Positions 48,605 through 59,660 are shown, counted from the first letter of the stretch. The stretch: DNA of 64,000 bases from Gigaspora rosea (GCA_003550325.1 QKWP01000262.1:95194-159193), one strand, 5' to 3'. Notes: generated by a model not told the origin, from the sequence alone. A program made the numbers and translations.

Positions 48605-48752
48605 GTAAGTGTCGTCGTATTTCAGCCGCCAGGCACCCCCAGGCGTCCTACCCCGGCGAGGATTTAGGAATACGTGAACGACCGAACTCGTACCAAAGGC
48701 CACCAAATGGTAAACCCCAGCACAGCCCGTTAATCTATAGTAGGACACTTAC
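48605..48752. repeat. GC-rich 148 bp unit (R2 copy)
   Basis: Copy of 12681-12829 with the same GTAAGTGTC / GACACTTAC ends. Only a few substitutions separate the copies, although neighbouring AT-rich sequence has collected several indels. Confidence 0.5.
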
Positions 48753-48836
48753 GCAAAATTTTTTTCATTAACTCCCTAAAATTATTATTTGTGTGTCACC
48801 ATCATGGGGTACCACCATAATACAAACCAAAGAAGG

Positions 48837-48981
48837 AGGTCGACTAAAGCGGAGTTAATTCAATATATGATCTACACACTGCATAAATTACATTATTGAT
48901 ATCTATATAACCTTCTAACAAGAATTGCATCAAAAAGGTAACCCTAACCCTAACCAAATTTCACTCCGCTTTAGCCGACCT
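48837..48981. mobile_element. 145 bp MITE with 10-bp target duplication and telomere-type repeat
   Basis: Ends AGGTCGACTAAAGCGGAGT and, inverted, AGGTCGGCTAAAGCGGAGT (18 of 19 match). Target duplication CCAAAGAAGG at 48827-48836 and 48982-48991. R1 carries the single uninterrupted CCAAAGAAGG near 12892. A 10-bp duplication fits Mutator-like elements. Inside, 48940-48955 reads AACCCTAACCCTAACC, the eukaryotic telomere-type repeat. Confidence 0.9.
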
Positions 48982-49762
48982 CCAAAGAAGGAAATTTTTA
49001 TATGTAGATCGCAAGATCAGGTGTAGGTCTGCAATGCGCTGGGTGTTTTCTTTTTTTTTCTGAATCGCTTTGATACGGTTCTAAAAATATTTAATGTGCT
49101 TAACGAGTTTTTTCTTAATTATTATACTTGATCTTGATTTAATAGCGATGCTTTGTTGGTGAAATTTTTGGTTTGGTAGAATTACTAGCCTTATACACGT
49201 GCTACGCTAGTCAACTATGCATTTCAAAACTATATGCTAAAAATTCATTTAATGATCAGGATAGAGATCGGGATAGTTATTGGGATTATTTTCACTTTTT
49301 ATATATGTTTTAATAGTAAAGTATGACTTTTATGTTAGAGCTAATCGCTTTACTTCAACTATTTTAGCATAAATCAATACTTATTAATCATTTTTATAAC
49401 TAAGTTTATTTTTTTTTAACGTTAATTTAATATTTAAATTTCAATTGATTCTGTACAAAACTTCTGTTTCATATTACTGTATTGTGAACTATACAAAGAG
49501 AGATATTCTCGTTATAAATAAAAAAAATTAATACAAAACGCAAAATTTTTTAAAATGACCTTGTTATAAACTTGCTTAAAAATCGATTTATGCTAAAATA
49601 CTCGAAAAAAATAAAGCGATTCGCTCTTGACATTAAAAACATCAAAGCCATTCTTTATTATATATCAAAATATGTAAAAACGTGATAAATAATCCCTACC
49701 ACTATCCTGATCATTAAAATTACTCAATAACTGATAATGTATTTTTACATACGTTCGTACGT

Positions 49763-50520
49763 TGTAACGGTCAAATTTAGCTGGGGTAGCACAGGTCTAA
49801 ATGAGGCTATACCAATTTTGGTTTTTTTTTTATTATTTTATTTTTATCGAATATATTTTTAGTAGCTATTTTTAGTAAAGATTAGCATCAGTGAATTAAG
49901 AGAATCAAGAGAATTAAAAGAATCAAAAGATTTGAAAGATTCAATTGATCGAAAAGAATTTATTGATTAGAAAAGTAGTAAAGATTCTTTTTGTTTGAAC
50001 TTTTGTCTATAATCATAAGTATATAAGGGCTTCAAGCTCACCTTAAAATAAAGCAACTCGTTGGAGTTCTAAAACTTCGAAGCCAAATATAGTAGAAGTT
50101 CTTGCCGTCTAATTATTGATAGTTAACTTAAACCCCATACTTGTGAAAAAGAAGAGTGAAACAGAGGGTATCGATTATAAACCAGTACCCCTTTTATATA
50201 AAAACTCCGATTGTTTACCTCATTTATTCAATAATTGAACCCCGTGATTTGCATTGTTAAATTACCTTATCGTTGATCCTCGTGACCTCGTATTATTTGA
50301 CCCCGTGATTTCACCTGCCGGAAATTTAAGGTTGGCCAAAACTACCCGTGATCGCATATTATAATCTTGTGACGTATTTGGAGCTTTCGACCCTAGCTAC
50401 CTGGACCAAGTCCTTCCACGCCTCAATCGTAGCCTTACCGTTGTTAGGGTTGTATAGTTTATTTGATTATAGTAGTGTATAGTATCGATATTTAGCGAAG
50501 AGTCGACTTTCCCTCCCACA
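49763..50520 (+). repeat. 5' LTR of Gy2
   Basis: 758 bp, TGTAACGGTC to CCCTCCCACA. It contains a purine-rich 'agaatcaagagaattaaaag' stretch and a TATATAAGG word near 50020 that could be the TATA box. Confidence 0.95.
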
Positions 50521-50522
50521 AT

Positions 50523-50538
50523 TTGGTGGTGACTGTGA
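50523..50538 (+). promoter_or_regulatory. primer binding site of Gy2
   Basis: TTGGTGGTGACTGTGAG begins two bases after the LTR. The TGGTGGTGACT core is shared with Gy1. Confidence 0.65.
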
Positions 50539-50628
50539 GATAGAACTAATTCAGTCAAGTCCTTACCTGACAAAAAGAACAAACATACGCGTAGTAATAG
50601 TTATTTTAGTTTACACCATATATTGGCA

Positions 50629-52121
50629 ATGGACAAGAATAAGAAGCCCGTATCAATTTTAGAAAGTCCTGCTAGTCCCCAAACAGAAAAAGCAGAAGAA
50701 GCCTCACAACTCCTCGACTTCAATGGTACCACATCCAGCGGTACAGCCCAATCTGTAAACCCACCAGAAAGCATTGAAGACATCCTAAAAGAAATTGCTA
50801 AAGCCTTCCGGGATGCTGCTACGGAGGTTGCTCAGGGAGAAAACATTGGTAATCAACATCATGGTCGTGAGACCAACTGGGTCCAAATAAAAATTTTCCA
50901 AGGTACCGAAGATGAGGATCCAGTAGAGTGGGTGGAAGCTTTTGAAAGGGCAGCAAATGCAAACAATTGACCAGAAAGAAGAAAAATCGCCATTGCACCG
51001 GGACACCTCTCCGAAATTGCTGCTAACTGGTTTAATGATAACAAGGAAACCATTCAACATTGGGATAATGACGACCAACCCGAAGCCAGCTTTGTCACCG
51101 GTACTTTGCCACCCCGGAAAGAAATCACAAGTGGCAAATGTATTTAAATTCATTAACGCAACAGGAGAAGGAAAAAGTTGATGTATACGCATACAAATTT
51201 AAACGACTATTAAGAAAAGTAGACCCGGTGAACTAATTACCACCTACTTATGTTATTAGAATGTTCATCGGGGGTTTAAAAGGCCATATTGCCGCCTTTA
51301 TGTCTATTGCTGATCCAGATACATTGGATAACGTAATTGCAGGTGCGAGAAGGATCGAAGCTGGCGAATACTATAAGGAGGGAAGACAGGAAGAAGAGCC
51401 AAACCAAAAACTAATTGACCACTTAACGCAAAAAATGCAACAAATGGTGACAAATTATGAAAAATTGACTACCACCCTGGCGGCTAGAGCAGATGCCACC
51501 TCCAGTCCGGCCCAAGTACCGCAATTTCATCCTCAGCAGCATCCAAATAATGGGCAACCTACGGGCAGTAACATTACATACTTCAATTGTGGTGAAAAAG
51601 GCCATATAGCTAGACAATACCTTTCAGAAAGAAATTCAAATCGAGGAAACTTGGACCAACCCAATAAGATGTTACAACGAAATCGAAGCATAAATCTCTG
51701 TGATATTTATGATGAAAAAGAAATTTATGCTATGAAGCGACGTGAAAGACCCAAAAGTGAGACCAACTGGGATGAAAGGTTAAGGAAGAGAGTCGCATCA
51801 GAGCCTCATCAGCTGATCCAACCTACACCCATAGAAGAAGTAACCCAGGAGGTAACCCCAACCCAATTACAAGAACAAGTCACTCGTCCTAGACGAAGAA
51901 GAGGTCCTTCTGTTATTAATTCGGTTCCTCAATACAATATAGCTGAAGACCTACTACATCAAAAAGCCAATGCCACTTACGCGCAAATGCTGCAAATTCC
52001 CAGGCAAAGACAAAACCTAGCCCAAGCGTTAAGGCGTCCTATTATTGTCCCAGTAGAAGAATCTAATATGGCGAAAAATAAAATAAATTCACGAACCATA
52101 GCTGCAAAATGCTATGTGTGA
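50629..52121 (+). pseudogene. Ty3/gypsy gag of Gy2
   Basis: Starts at ATG 50629 ('MDKNKKPVS'). It stays open to a TGA at 50968, resumes in frame with 'PERRKIAIAPGHLSEIAANW', and shifts near 51100 into 'KWQMYLNSLTQQEKEKVDVY'. A TAA breaks 'VDPVN', then 51261-52121 is open. Capsid motifs match Gy1. The nucleocapsid knuckle is damaged: 'YFNCGEKGHIARQY' has lost the first and last Cys of CX2CX4HX4C. The final TGA (52119-52121) stands where Gy1 has CGA (Arg), so it is probably a mutation, not a programmed gag-pol stop. Confidence 0.85.
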
Positions 52122-54614
52122 ATTAGAACTAATCCAATATTGGCTATATTAGATTCGGGGACTGCTGTTAGTATTATGTCAAAGAAATTAGTTAATAAGC
52201 TTGGCCTTAATATCGCTGAACCTTCAAATACAGTAGTAATTACTGCTAATAGTACTAAAGAAAGGGTGTTAGGAAGAATCCCCGAATTAAAATTAATAAT
52301 CGGTAGCATCATGGTTCCCACTAGTTTCCAAGTCATCGAAAATAATGAAGAAATGTTATTACTGGGAATGGATTGGTTCCAAAAGGTGCGAGCCCGCCTT
52401 CATTTTGATGAAAAGAAGCTTCTTATTCGATACTTAGGTAAAAGTATCGAAGTTCCCATATACCAAGCAAGGGAAGACCAAATCGAACCACTAGTAGAAA
52501 TCGATGCTGAAGATGATTATTTCAACAACTATGAAGAAGAAGAATTAGAAGAGGTAGAGAGTTATTGCACAGATGAAGCCACAAATGAGGAAATAATTAA
52601 GTTATATACTAACCCATGGAAGGATATGTATAGCCCAGCAATATACCTAACGAATATCGAAGAAATTCCAACCGTCGAAGATAATGCCAAACCTGAGGCT
52701 AATATAGAAGAATTAATTGAAAAATTAGTAGCTGATGAGACACTAACCCCAGAACAAAAAGTGGAATCTACCACCCTGTTAAAAGAATATGATACCCTCT
52801 TTGCAACCGGGTTGGATCAAATTGGTCAATCGGCAGAGGTGGAACACGAAATCGATACCGGGGCGCGACACCAATATCGCAGCATGCATACTGAATTTCC
52901 TGGGGTGAACAAGACTTCCTGGACAAAGAAATTGAAAAGATGCTGAAAAATAAATTAATATACGAACTTAAAAGTCCATGGACCTCACCCGTGGTCATTG
53001 TTCCTAAAAAAAATGGTAAACTTCGTCTATGTGTAGATTACCGAAAGCTGAACCTGGCCACCAAGAAGGACGCGTACCCCCTGCCACGTATTGACGATCT
53101 ATTGGAGACCTTTGGGAGAGCAAAGTGGTTTAGTAGTCTAGATATGGCCAGTGGGTACTGGCAAATAAGAATGAAAAGGGAAGACTGCGAAAAAACTGCA
53201 TTCATAACAAAGAGGGGTACTTACGCTTTTAACGTAATGCCCTTTGGGCTCTGTAATGCCCCAGCCACATTTCAGAGGGCAATGAACCACTTGTTATACG
53301 AATTTATTGATAAATTTGTAGCGGTTTACTTGGACGAAATTATTATTTATTCCCAAACCTTTCAAGAGCATCTCGATCATATAAAGTCCGTGTTCACCAA
53401 ATTAAGGTTGCAGGGTTTAGATTGATCCCAGAGAAATGCGACCTTATTAAAACGACCATCCAATTTCTGGGCATATAGTAGGGCAAGACGGCATTAGTCC
53501 AAACCCCGAGAAAGTAGTCAAGGTTCTGAGATTTCCTGCACCTACTAATTTGAGGCAACTAAGAGGGTTCCTTGGCCTTGCTTCATATTATCGACGGTTT
53601 ATTCAAGGATTCGCCACCATAGCCAAACCTCTGCACAAATTATTAGAAAAAGAAGTAAAATATGAATGGGGTGAAAAACAAGAGAAAGCGTTCAAAAAAT
53701 TAAAGACTCACCTCACTATGGCTCCAGTTTTGAGGTACCCGTATTTTACAAAGCCATTCTACCTCCATACCAATGCTTCTGGAGTAGGTCTTGGTGCGGT
53801 TTTGGCCCAAAAAGATGAGTATTAACGGGAATATGCTATAGCATATGCCAGCAAAAGCCTAACTAGAGCTGAGCGAAATTATGCAGCAACGGAGTTGGAG
53901 TGTTATGTAGTAGTTTGGGCGGTAGAATATTTTCATCATTACTTGGGGTATAAACATTTTACTATTGTTACGGATCATGCTGCATTAAAGTGGCTACAAA
54001 ATACTGAATTAAAGGGAAGAAGAGCACGGTGGATATTACGCTTACAACCCTATGACTACACTATAGTACATAGGTCGGGAAGAAAGCATAACAATGCCGA
54101 TTTCTTATCCCGTATGATAAAGGAGCTACCAAATAAATTCAAGGATATAGCCTACGAAACTTCAGTTAATAACGAGGTGGAAGAAGTGGAGGTATTTCAA
54201 GCATTTATCCAAGAAGACTCCTGTGAAGAGACGGACGACGAGATAACTAATTGGATGACTGAAGAAATGCTCGATGAATGGGTAGAATGGATTACTTTGT
54301 ATGAGGAGCAGAGGAGACTTAACGAAGTACTAATACAGCAACTCACCTTTGAAATGGAGTGTGATGTTACTTGGAACCACTAAAACGGACCTGAAATTGA
54401 TAGTGAATTAGGAGTTGTGCTAACAAATGAACTTCGATATATGGACCTAGATGAAACATACTTAATTGATGTGCCGCAATGGGGTGAATCTATTGATGGA
54501 CTAGAGTTTGATGAAAGTGAGGAGGAAGATTGAAACAGTGGTATGGAAATTGATCCTGAAGAATGGCCTCAACCTATTGAAGACTTTATTGACTGGGAGG
54601 CATATGATAATTAG
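52122..54614 (+). pseudogene. protease, reverse transcriptase and RNase H of Gy2
   Basis: Protease: 'AILDSGTAVSIMS' and 'LLLGMDWF' (52140-52400). RT: 'SPWTSPVVIVPKK', 'RLCVDYRKLN', 'WFSSLDMASGYWQ', 'MPFGLCNAPATFQ' and 'VAVYLDEIIIYS' (52940-53380). The YLDD box is YLDE here, which should abolish activity. RNase H: 'HTNASGVGLG' has Asn where Gy1 keeps the first catalytic Asp; 'ELECYVVVWAVE' and 'VTDHAAL' remain (53740-54100). Frames change near 52940 and 53430, with a TAA at 53823. An acidic tail runs to 54614, with stops at 54381 and near 54531. Confidence 0.9.
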
Positions 54615-54802
54615 TAATTTTGTCTAAAAAAAAAAGAAAACTTAACCAAGTTAATAAATTGAGGTAACTTAAACCCGACGTTAAATACAATCCAGCCCAG
54701 GTTGTCGGTATCCTGGCACTGCTCTAAAGGACGAATTGGAAAAAAAAAATAATAAGCATAGGCTTTAATTAGTTATAAAAAAAAAAAAAAAAAAGTCTAA
54801 AT
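54615..54802 (+). other. non-coding gap with conserved stem-loop in Gy2
   Basis: Between the last stop of the RNase H reading and the ATG of the integrase reading. It contains CCAGG-TTGTCGGTAT-CCTGG (54697-54716), matching the hairpin in Gy1 (938-972), followed by an A-rich run at 54780-54794. Confidence 0.6.
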
Positions 54803-56038
54803 ATGGATTCACAACAATACAATACTTTAAAAAATTATATCCAGCATCGATGAGTTCCACCAGGTGTTGATGTAAAGAGGTTAGATGCACAAAGTAAATT
54901 CTTTGTAGTAAAAAAGGGCCTGTTGTATAAAGAGGGTCGAAACCCTCCGGGAAACTTGCTAAAAGTATTACAAAGCCATGAACTCGAAGATACATTAGCT
55001 CAGATCCAAGATAACCCGTTAGGCGCGCACTTGGGAACAGAAATTATGTTCAATAAGATTTGGTCTTACTATTTTTGGCCTCAGATGTATGACCATATTC
55101 GTAATTATGTAAGATCATGTGACCGTTGTCAACAACAAGGGAAAAAATTATCCAAAGAGCCATTACATCCCATACCGGTAAATTCGCCATTCCATAGAGT
55201 AGGCATTGACATAGTTGGTCCGTTACCAATGACGCCCCGGTCCAACCACTACATCATAGTAGCTACTGATTATATGACGAAATGGCCTGAAGCGCGTGCC
55301 ATTCCAAAAGATACAGCTAAAGAATTGGCAAAGTTTATCTATGAGGAACTGGTGTGCCGTCACAGGTGCCCCTTGTATTTGTTATCTGATCAAGGCTCCC
55401 ACTTTAGAAACCGGCTAATTGATAATTTGCTAGCAACGTTACATATTAAGCATCATTACTCAAGTCCATATCATCCGCAGACCAATGGGCTTGTAGAACG
55501 ATTTAATAAATCATTGTGTACCTCAATTGCGAAGCTTGTTGAGAATATTGCAGACTGGGATTTATTTATTTCACCAGTATTATTCGTGTTTAGAACAGCA
55601 AGGCACAGCACTACGCACCAGACGCCATTCTACCTTGCGTATGGGAGAGAGGCCAAATTACCCATACACCCCAGTGAAACAGGTAGTCTATTGGAAGGGA
55701 CGATCATTCAGCGGATGTATGAACTAGAAAATGATCTACCTGTGGTAAGAACCAAAACCAAGGAACGTATTAAAGCCCAGCAGCAAAAGCAAAAGGATCG
55801 ACATGATCGAGGAATAAAAGCCACCCCAGAATTCAACATAGGGGATAAGGTATATGTGCAAGATGCATGAAGTATGGGAACGCATAGCCATAAGCTAATA
55901 CCACAATGGAAGGGCCCATATTATATCCATAATGTAATTGGGAATGGTGCCTATAAACTTCGTGACATGGTGGGAAAAGTATTAGTACATACTGCTAACA
56001 AAAGTTTGTTAAAAGCCCACTACGAAAGAACTATATAA
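54803..56038 (+). pseudogene. integrase of Gy2, separate reading with own ATG
   Basis: ATG at 54803 ('MDSQQYNTLKNYIQ'), as in Gy1 ('MEPTQYRYLKRYL'). The zinc-binding part keeps 'GAHLG' and 'CDRCQ' (55005-55130); the usual first His appears as Gln. Catalytic residues are all present: 'VGIDIVGPLP', 'LLSDQGSHF', 'NGLVERFNKSL'. A GPY/F-type module ('QWKGPYYIHNVIGNGAYKLR') ends the protein. No chromodomain follows. Only two in-frame TGA stops (54851, 55868) interrupt one constant frame. Confidence 0.88.
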
Positions 56039-56118
56039 AGGCAGTGAAATAGCTCCTCAAGAAAAATAATCTTGAAAAACAAACACAAACCAAATATACG
56101 AATTAATTACTCACAAGT

Positions 56119-56502
56119 ATGACCGATGAAAGTTTAATTCGACAAGACCTATATGCGATTGAGCCTTCGTTCGTGATCCCTGCACCATGCCCTTACGATG
56201 ACACACAAGGGGCTACAACCCAATTGGTACTTGCTTATGATGAAGTAAAACGTGCCAAGGCCAGGGGAAAAAGAATTGACACCTTAGTGTATACCTTCTA
56301 TTTTGGTGCTCGATTAAGCACTGCTTCTGGTCCTGAAAGAACCGCTGCCAGGAGGGAATATGATGGCTATTTTATTAGAGCAGCAACTCGAATTTATTAT
56401 TTGTTTGAGCCTCACGGAGTCGAACAAATTTATCGAACTGAACATACCAGAATTTGTAAGGTTGCGAAGTTATCCAAAAAAGCGTATGAAAATTTGGTCT
56501 AA
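56119..56502 (+). CDS. extra ORF between integrase and 3' LTR of Gy2, unknown function
   Basis: 127 codons from ATG 56119 to a stop 40 bp before the 3' LTR, with no interruption although the rest of the element is full of stops. It is rich in Arg, Ala and Tyr ('PERTAARREYDGYFIRAATR'), with no signal peptide or transmembrane segment, so an envelope-like protein is unlikely in spite of the position. I do not recognise it. The equivalent part of Gy1 lies outside the window. Confidence 0.6.
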   Translation: MTDESLIRQDLYAIEPSFVIPAPCPYDDTQGATTQLVLAYDEVKRAKARGKRIDTLVYTFYFGARLSTASGPERTAARREYDGYFIRAATRIYYLFEPHGVEQIYRTEHTRICKVAKLSKKAYENLV

Positions 56503-56528
56503 TCTGAGCTTGTGGCACAAGCATTCTT

Positions 56529-56542
56529 TGGTGAGGGAGAAT
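56529..56542 (+). promoter_or_regulatory. polypurine tract of Gy2
   Basis: TTGGTGAGGGAGAAT directly before the 3' LTR: purine-rich, in the correct place for plus-strand priming. Confidence 0.5.
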
Positions 56543-57299
56543 TGTAACGGTCGAATTTAGCTGGGGTAGCACAGGTCTAAATGAGGCTATACCAATTTTG
56601 TTTTTTTTTTTATTATTTTATTTTTATCGAATATATTTTTAGTAGCTATTTTTAGTAAAGATTAGCATCAGTGAATTAAGAGAATTAAGAGAATTAAAAG
56701 AATCAAAAGATTCGAAAGATTCAATTGATCGAAAAGAATTTATTGATTAGAAAAGTAGTAAAGATTCTTTTTGTTTGAACTTTTGTCTGTAATCATAAGT
56801 ATATAAGGGCTTCAAGCTCACCTTAAAATAAAGTAACTCGTTGGAGTTCTAAAACTTCGAAGCCAAATATAGTAGAAGTTCTTGCTATTTAATTATTGAT
56901 AGTTAACTTAAACCCCATACTTGTGAAAAAGAAGAGTGAAACAGAGAGTATCGATTATAAACCAGTACCCCTTTTATATAAAAACTCTGATTGTTTACCT
57001 CATTTATTCAATAATTGAACCCCGTGATTTGCATTGTTAAATTACCTTATCATTGATCCTTGTGACCTCGTATTATTTGACCCCGTGATTTCACCTGCTG
57101 GAAATTTAAGGTTGGCCAAAACTACTCGTGATCGCATATTATAATCTTGTGACGTATTTGGAGCTTTCGACCCTAGCTACCCAGACCAAGTCCTTCCACG
57201 CCTCAATCGTAGCCTTACCATTGTTAGGGTTGTATAGTTTATTTGATTATAGTAGTGTAAGTATTGATATTTAGCGAAGAGTCGACTTTCCCTCCCACA
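56543..57299 (+). repeat. 3' LTR of Gy2
   Basis: Matches 49763-50520 with about 20 substitutions and one indel. Nearly all substitutions are transitions; about half are CG in one LTR against TG or CA in the other. Confidence 0.95.
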
Positions 57300-57789
57300 A
57301 CGTACGTACTGCATACAGGTTTGATTTGCATAGTCAACTGTGATAAAATCATTACCAAAAAATTTTGAATACCACGTGATTAAATGAGATGAGTAGTTTA
57401 TTTGAGTACTTCAATTGATAATAAATACAAAATCAAATTGTATTTAAAATGAAAACATGATAATTATACTTACTAATTAAATGAATAATTTAATACGCCA
57501 ATTGGTAATTGATAGTTATACACTGTATTAAATGGTTAGTGGGAATAATGATAGTGGACAAACAGGCAGAATTACAATCACTATTTAGTAATATAAGTTT
57601 CAATTGTAAACCTATTGAGCTTGCAAAAATTTTGTAATTTTGCTGATTATAAAAAAGAGATCACTTTAGGAGTATTAAATTATTTTGGCATTCTCAAACA
57701 TCACACTCTATAAAACTCATGTTCAAAGATTTACTATAAAAAATTCACTATAGTATATCGGGTTGATTGGTTCACATCAAAATTAATAT

Positions 57790-58215
57790 AACTTCTGTTA
57801 TAAAACTAACTCACTTTTCTGATAACTGCAGTATATTGTTACAGAACTTACTATTCTGGCAATAATATTATATATAGTTGTTAATTTGTATAAAAATTAT
57901 TATAATTTCTATGTAATAAAATGTTGAGTTAGTCTGTACTAAAATTATTTATTTCTATTTATAGGTATTTTAAAAATTCTGTAACAGGACTTGATGTTCT
58001 GGTAACCACAGTACTACTATATATGGTTAAGGTCGAATTAGTTTAAATTAGAAATATCATAATTTTTACTGTAAAAAATTCTGTTACAGAACTTACTTGT
58101 TATTTCAATAACAATAGTATATAGTTAAAATTGAGTTAGTTTGTATCGTAAGTTCCATTTGTATTCTGCTACATAACTTAGTTGCTATCTAATAACTATA
58201 ATATATTGTTAAACT
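57790..58215 (+). repeat. degenerate tandem array, unit about 110 bp, R2 only
   Basis: Four diverged units share 'tctgttacagaactta', 'tctggcaataa' and 'tatatatagttaa...gagttagt'. R1 lacks them: near 14030 it passes from 'cacatcaaaa' to 'taatattgttaaactt'. Insertion in R2 or loss in R1. Confidence 0.55.
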
Positions 58216-58617
58216 TCAATATTTTATATTGGCTACCCTCAATATAGTCACATAATAATTTGATTGGTTAGAAAATATAAACAAGATCAGGTGATACATA
58301 ATAGTATCTTGATAATTGTAATGCATGATCCAGCTTTAACCAAACATAAAAACTTTATTACTAACCCAAAATTAATCATAATGATCCTACTGTTTTAATT
58401 AGTGAAGCAAGTATAGTAAGGCTAAGTTTTTGTATAGTGATTTGTTTTTTATTTGAAGTTTTTATTTTCTAGATTAGTGGATCTTTTTTTTCTAATCATA
58501 ACTATTCAATTCAATCTTGTCGTGAAAGTCTGATCTTGAGTGATATACATTTTTTCCTTACTACTTGGTATTATAGTTTGTTAATATTTGTATTTGAGCA
58601 ACATACAGAATAAACTA

Positions 58618-58788
58618 TAGTCAAATTTTGTTATAGTCACTCTTGATATAGTTACAACCTTGATATAGTCACACTATTTTTAAGCTCTACTCTTAAAATT
58701 ATATAAAATTTGATCTTTATATAGTTACAACTTGTTATAATCACCAGATTCTTGTTTTCTAAACTAGTGATTATATCAAAGTATGACT
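58618..58788. mobile_element. 171 bp MITE, TA target duplication, R2 only
   Basis: TAGTCAAATTTTGTTATAGT at the left; the inverted right end is CAGTCATACTTTGATATAAT; flanked by TA. R1 reads 'aataaactacaatagcatt' without it (near 15960). Confidence 0.7.
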
Positions 58789-59140
58789 GTAATAGCATTA
58801 TTAACAGATTTTTTTATTTAAATTTTTAGTAATTGATATCCATTACTACATTTTCTTGTTAAGCAATATGTTGAAGAATGAATAATATACTGCTATTGTT
58901 ATTATTAGTATAGATAAATACTCTGTAGTAGAATCATGTAAATACAATATATGAGCGATATTATAAAGTGAATTATTATCAAAAAGTAAAGCTATAATGT
59001 GATTTAAGTTTTTGAGATTTAATTAATTATTTTATTTTATTTTCTTATTTTTTTTATTTATTTATCAAAAAGTTATAATATTGAGTCTATTTATTGTTTA
59101 TTAATTTGTAGTTTTTTTTTATATGATATAATTTAAAAAT

Positions 59141-59448
59141 ATTAATAAATTTTATTTTTTTTGAAATCATAATATCATAATTGATAAAAATAAGAAATAT
59201 TAAATTATTTAATTTGAAATTTTAATATCTTATTACTCAGGTGATGAAATTCTCTAAAATTATTTTAAAGAGTAATAATTAATTTAAGATTTGTATTATT
59301 TGTTTTATTTAAAATATTATTAAAAATATTACCTCTTTTAAACTAGTGCTATATAATACTATATGTTCTACTAGCTTGTTAAATGCATTACTATCATCTT
59401 GAACAAACCATTGCCTCTACATATACTCTAAAAAGTAGATTTTATATA
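59141..59448. repeat. truncated copy of the Merlin 3' region
   Basis: Matches 23885-24180 in the same orientation, including 'attactcaggt' and 'gcattactatcatcttgaac'. It starts where R1/R2 homology ends and stops at the ATCGATATAT repeat. The short reading at 59383 is a by-product. Confidence 0.75.
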
Positions 59449-59660
59449 CATCAGCAAAGTTTATATATAGATATATATCGATTGCATACCATTAAGATAT
59501 ATATCAATATTCATTACCCCTGCCGATTTCTATCAATAGTGATAATAATCAATATATATCCATAATAGTTAATAATTGATATATAACCAATATATCGATA
59601 GTGATTATAATAAATATATATCTATAATAGTTAATAATCGATATATAATCAATATACAAA
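59449..59660 (+). repeat. ATATATCGAT-rich repeat, copy left of L3
   Basis: 'catcagcaaa' is followed by palindromic ATATATCGAT words, 'accattaagatatatatc' and 'cattacccctg'. The same order occurs at 63058-63200 on the other side of L3, in the same orientation. Confidence 0.65.

Larger units (their letters stand above)
49763..57299 (+). mobile_element. Ty3/gypsy LTR retrotransposon Gy2, both LTRs present
   Basis: LTRs 49763-50520 and 56543-57299, with a primer site directly after the first. gag, protease, RT, RNase H, a non-coding gap, integrase and an extra 3' ORF follow in that order. The element sits in ACGT-rich target sequence; R1 has the empty site near 13548-13563. Multiple stops and shifts make it defective. 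Its paired LTRs differ at about 20 positions (2-3% by eye), so it is a fairly young insertion. Confidence 0.95.
43510..59140. repeat. duplicated block, copy R2
   Basis: Same content and order as 7572-16320: kinase, LRR and HHK N-terminal half on the minus strand, then non-coding sequence. It is enlarged by the 145 bp MITE (48837-48981), the Ty3 element (49763-57299), an array at 57790-58215 and a MITE at 58618-58788, all absent from R1. Confidence 0.9.

Noticed and set aside
48940..48955. Chromosome end or former telomere
   Set aside because: Only two and a half repeat units, enclosed in a MITE with perfect target duplication.
54615..54802. Spliceosomal intron between RNase H and integrase
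   Set aside because: No convincing GT-AG pair joins the two readings in phase in both elements, and the integrase reading has its own ATG in both. Kept as a non-coding gap.
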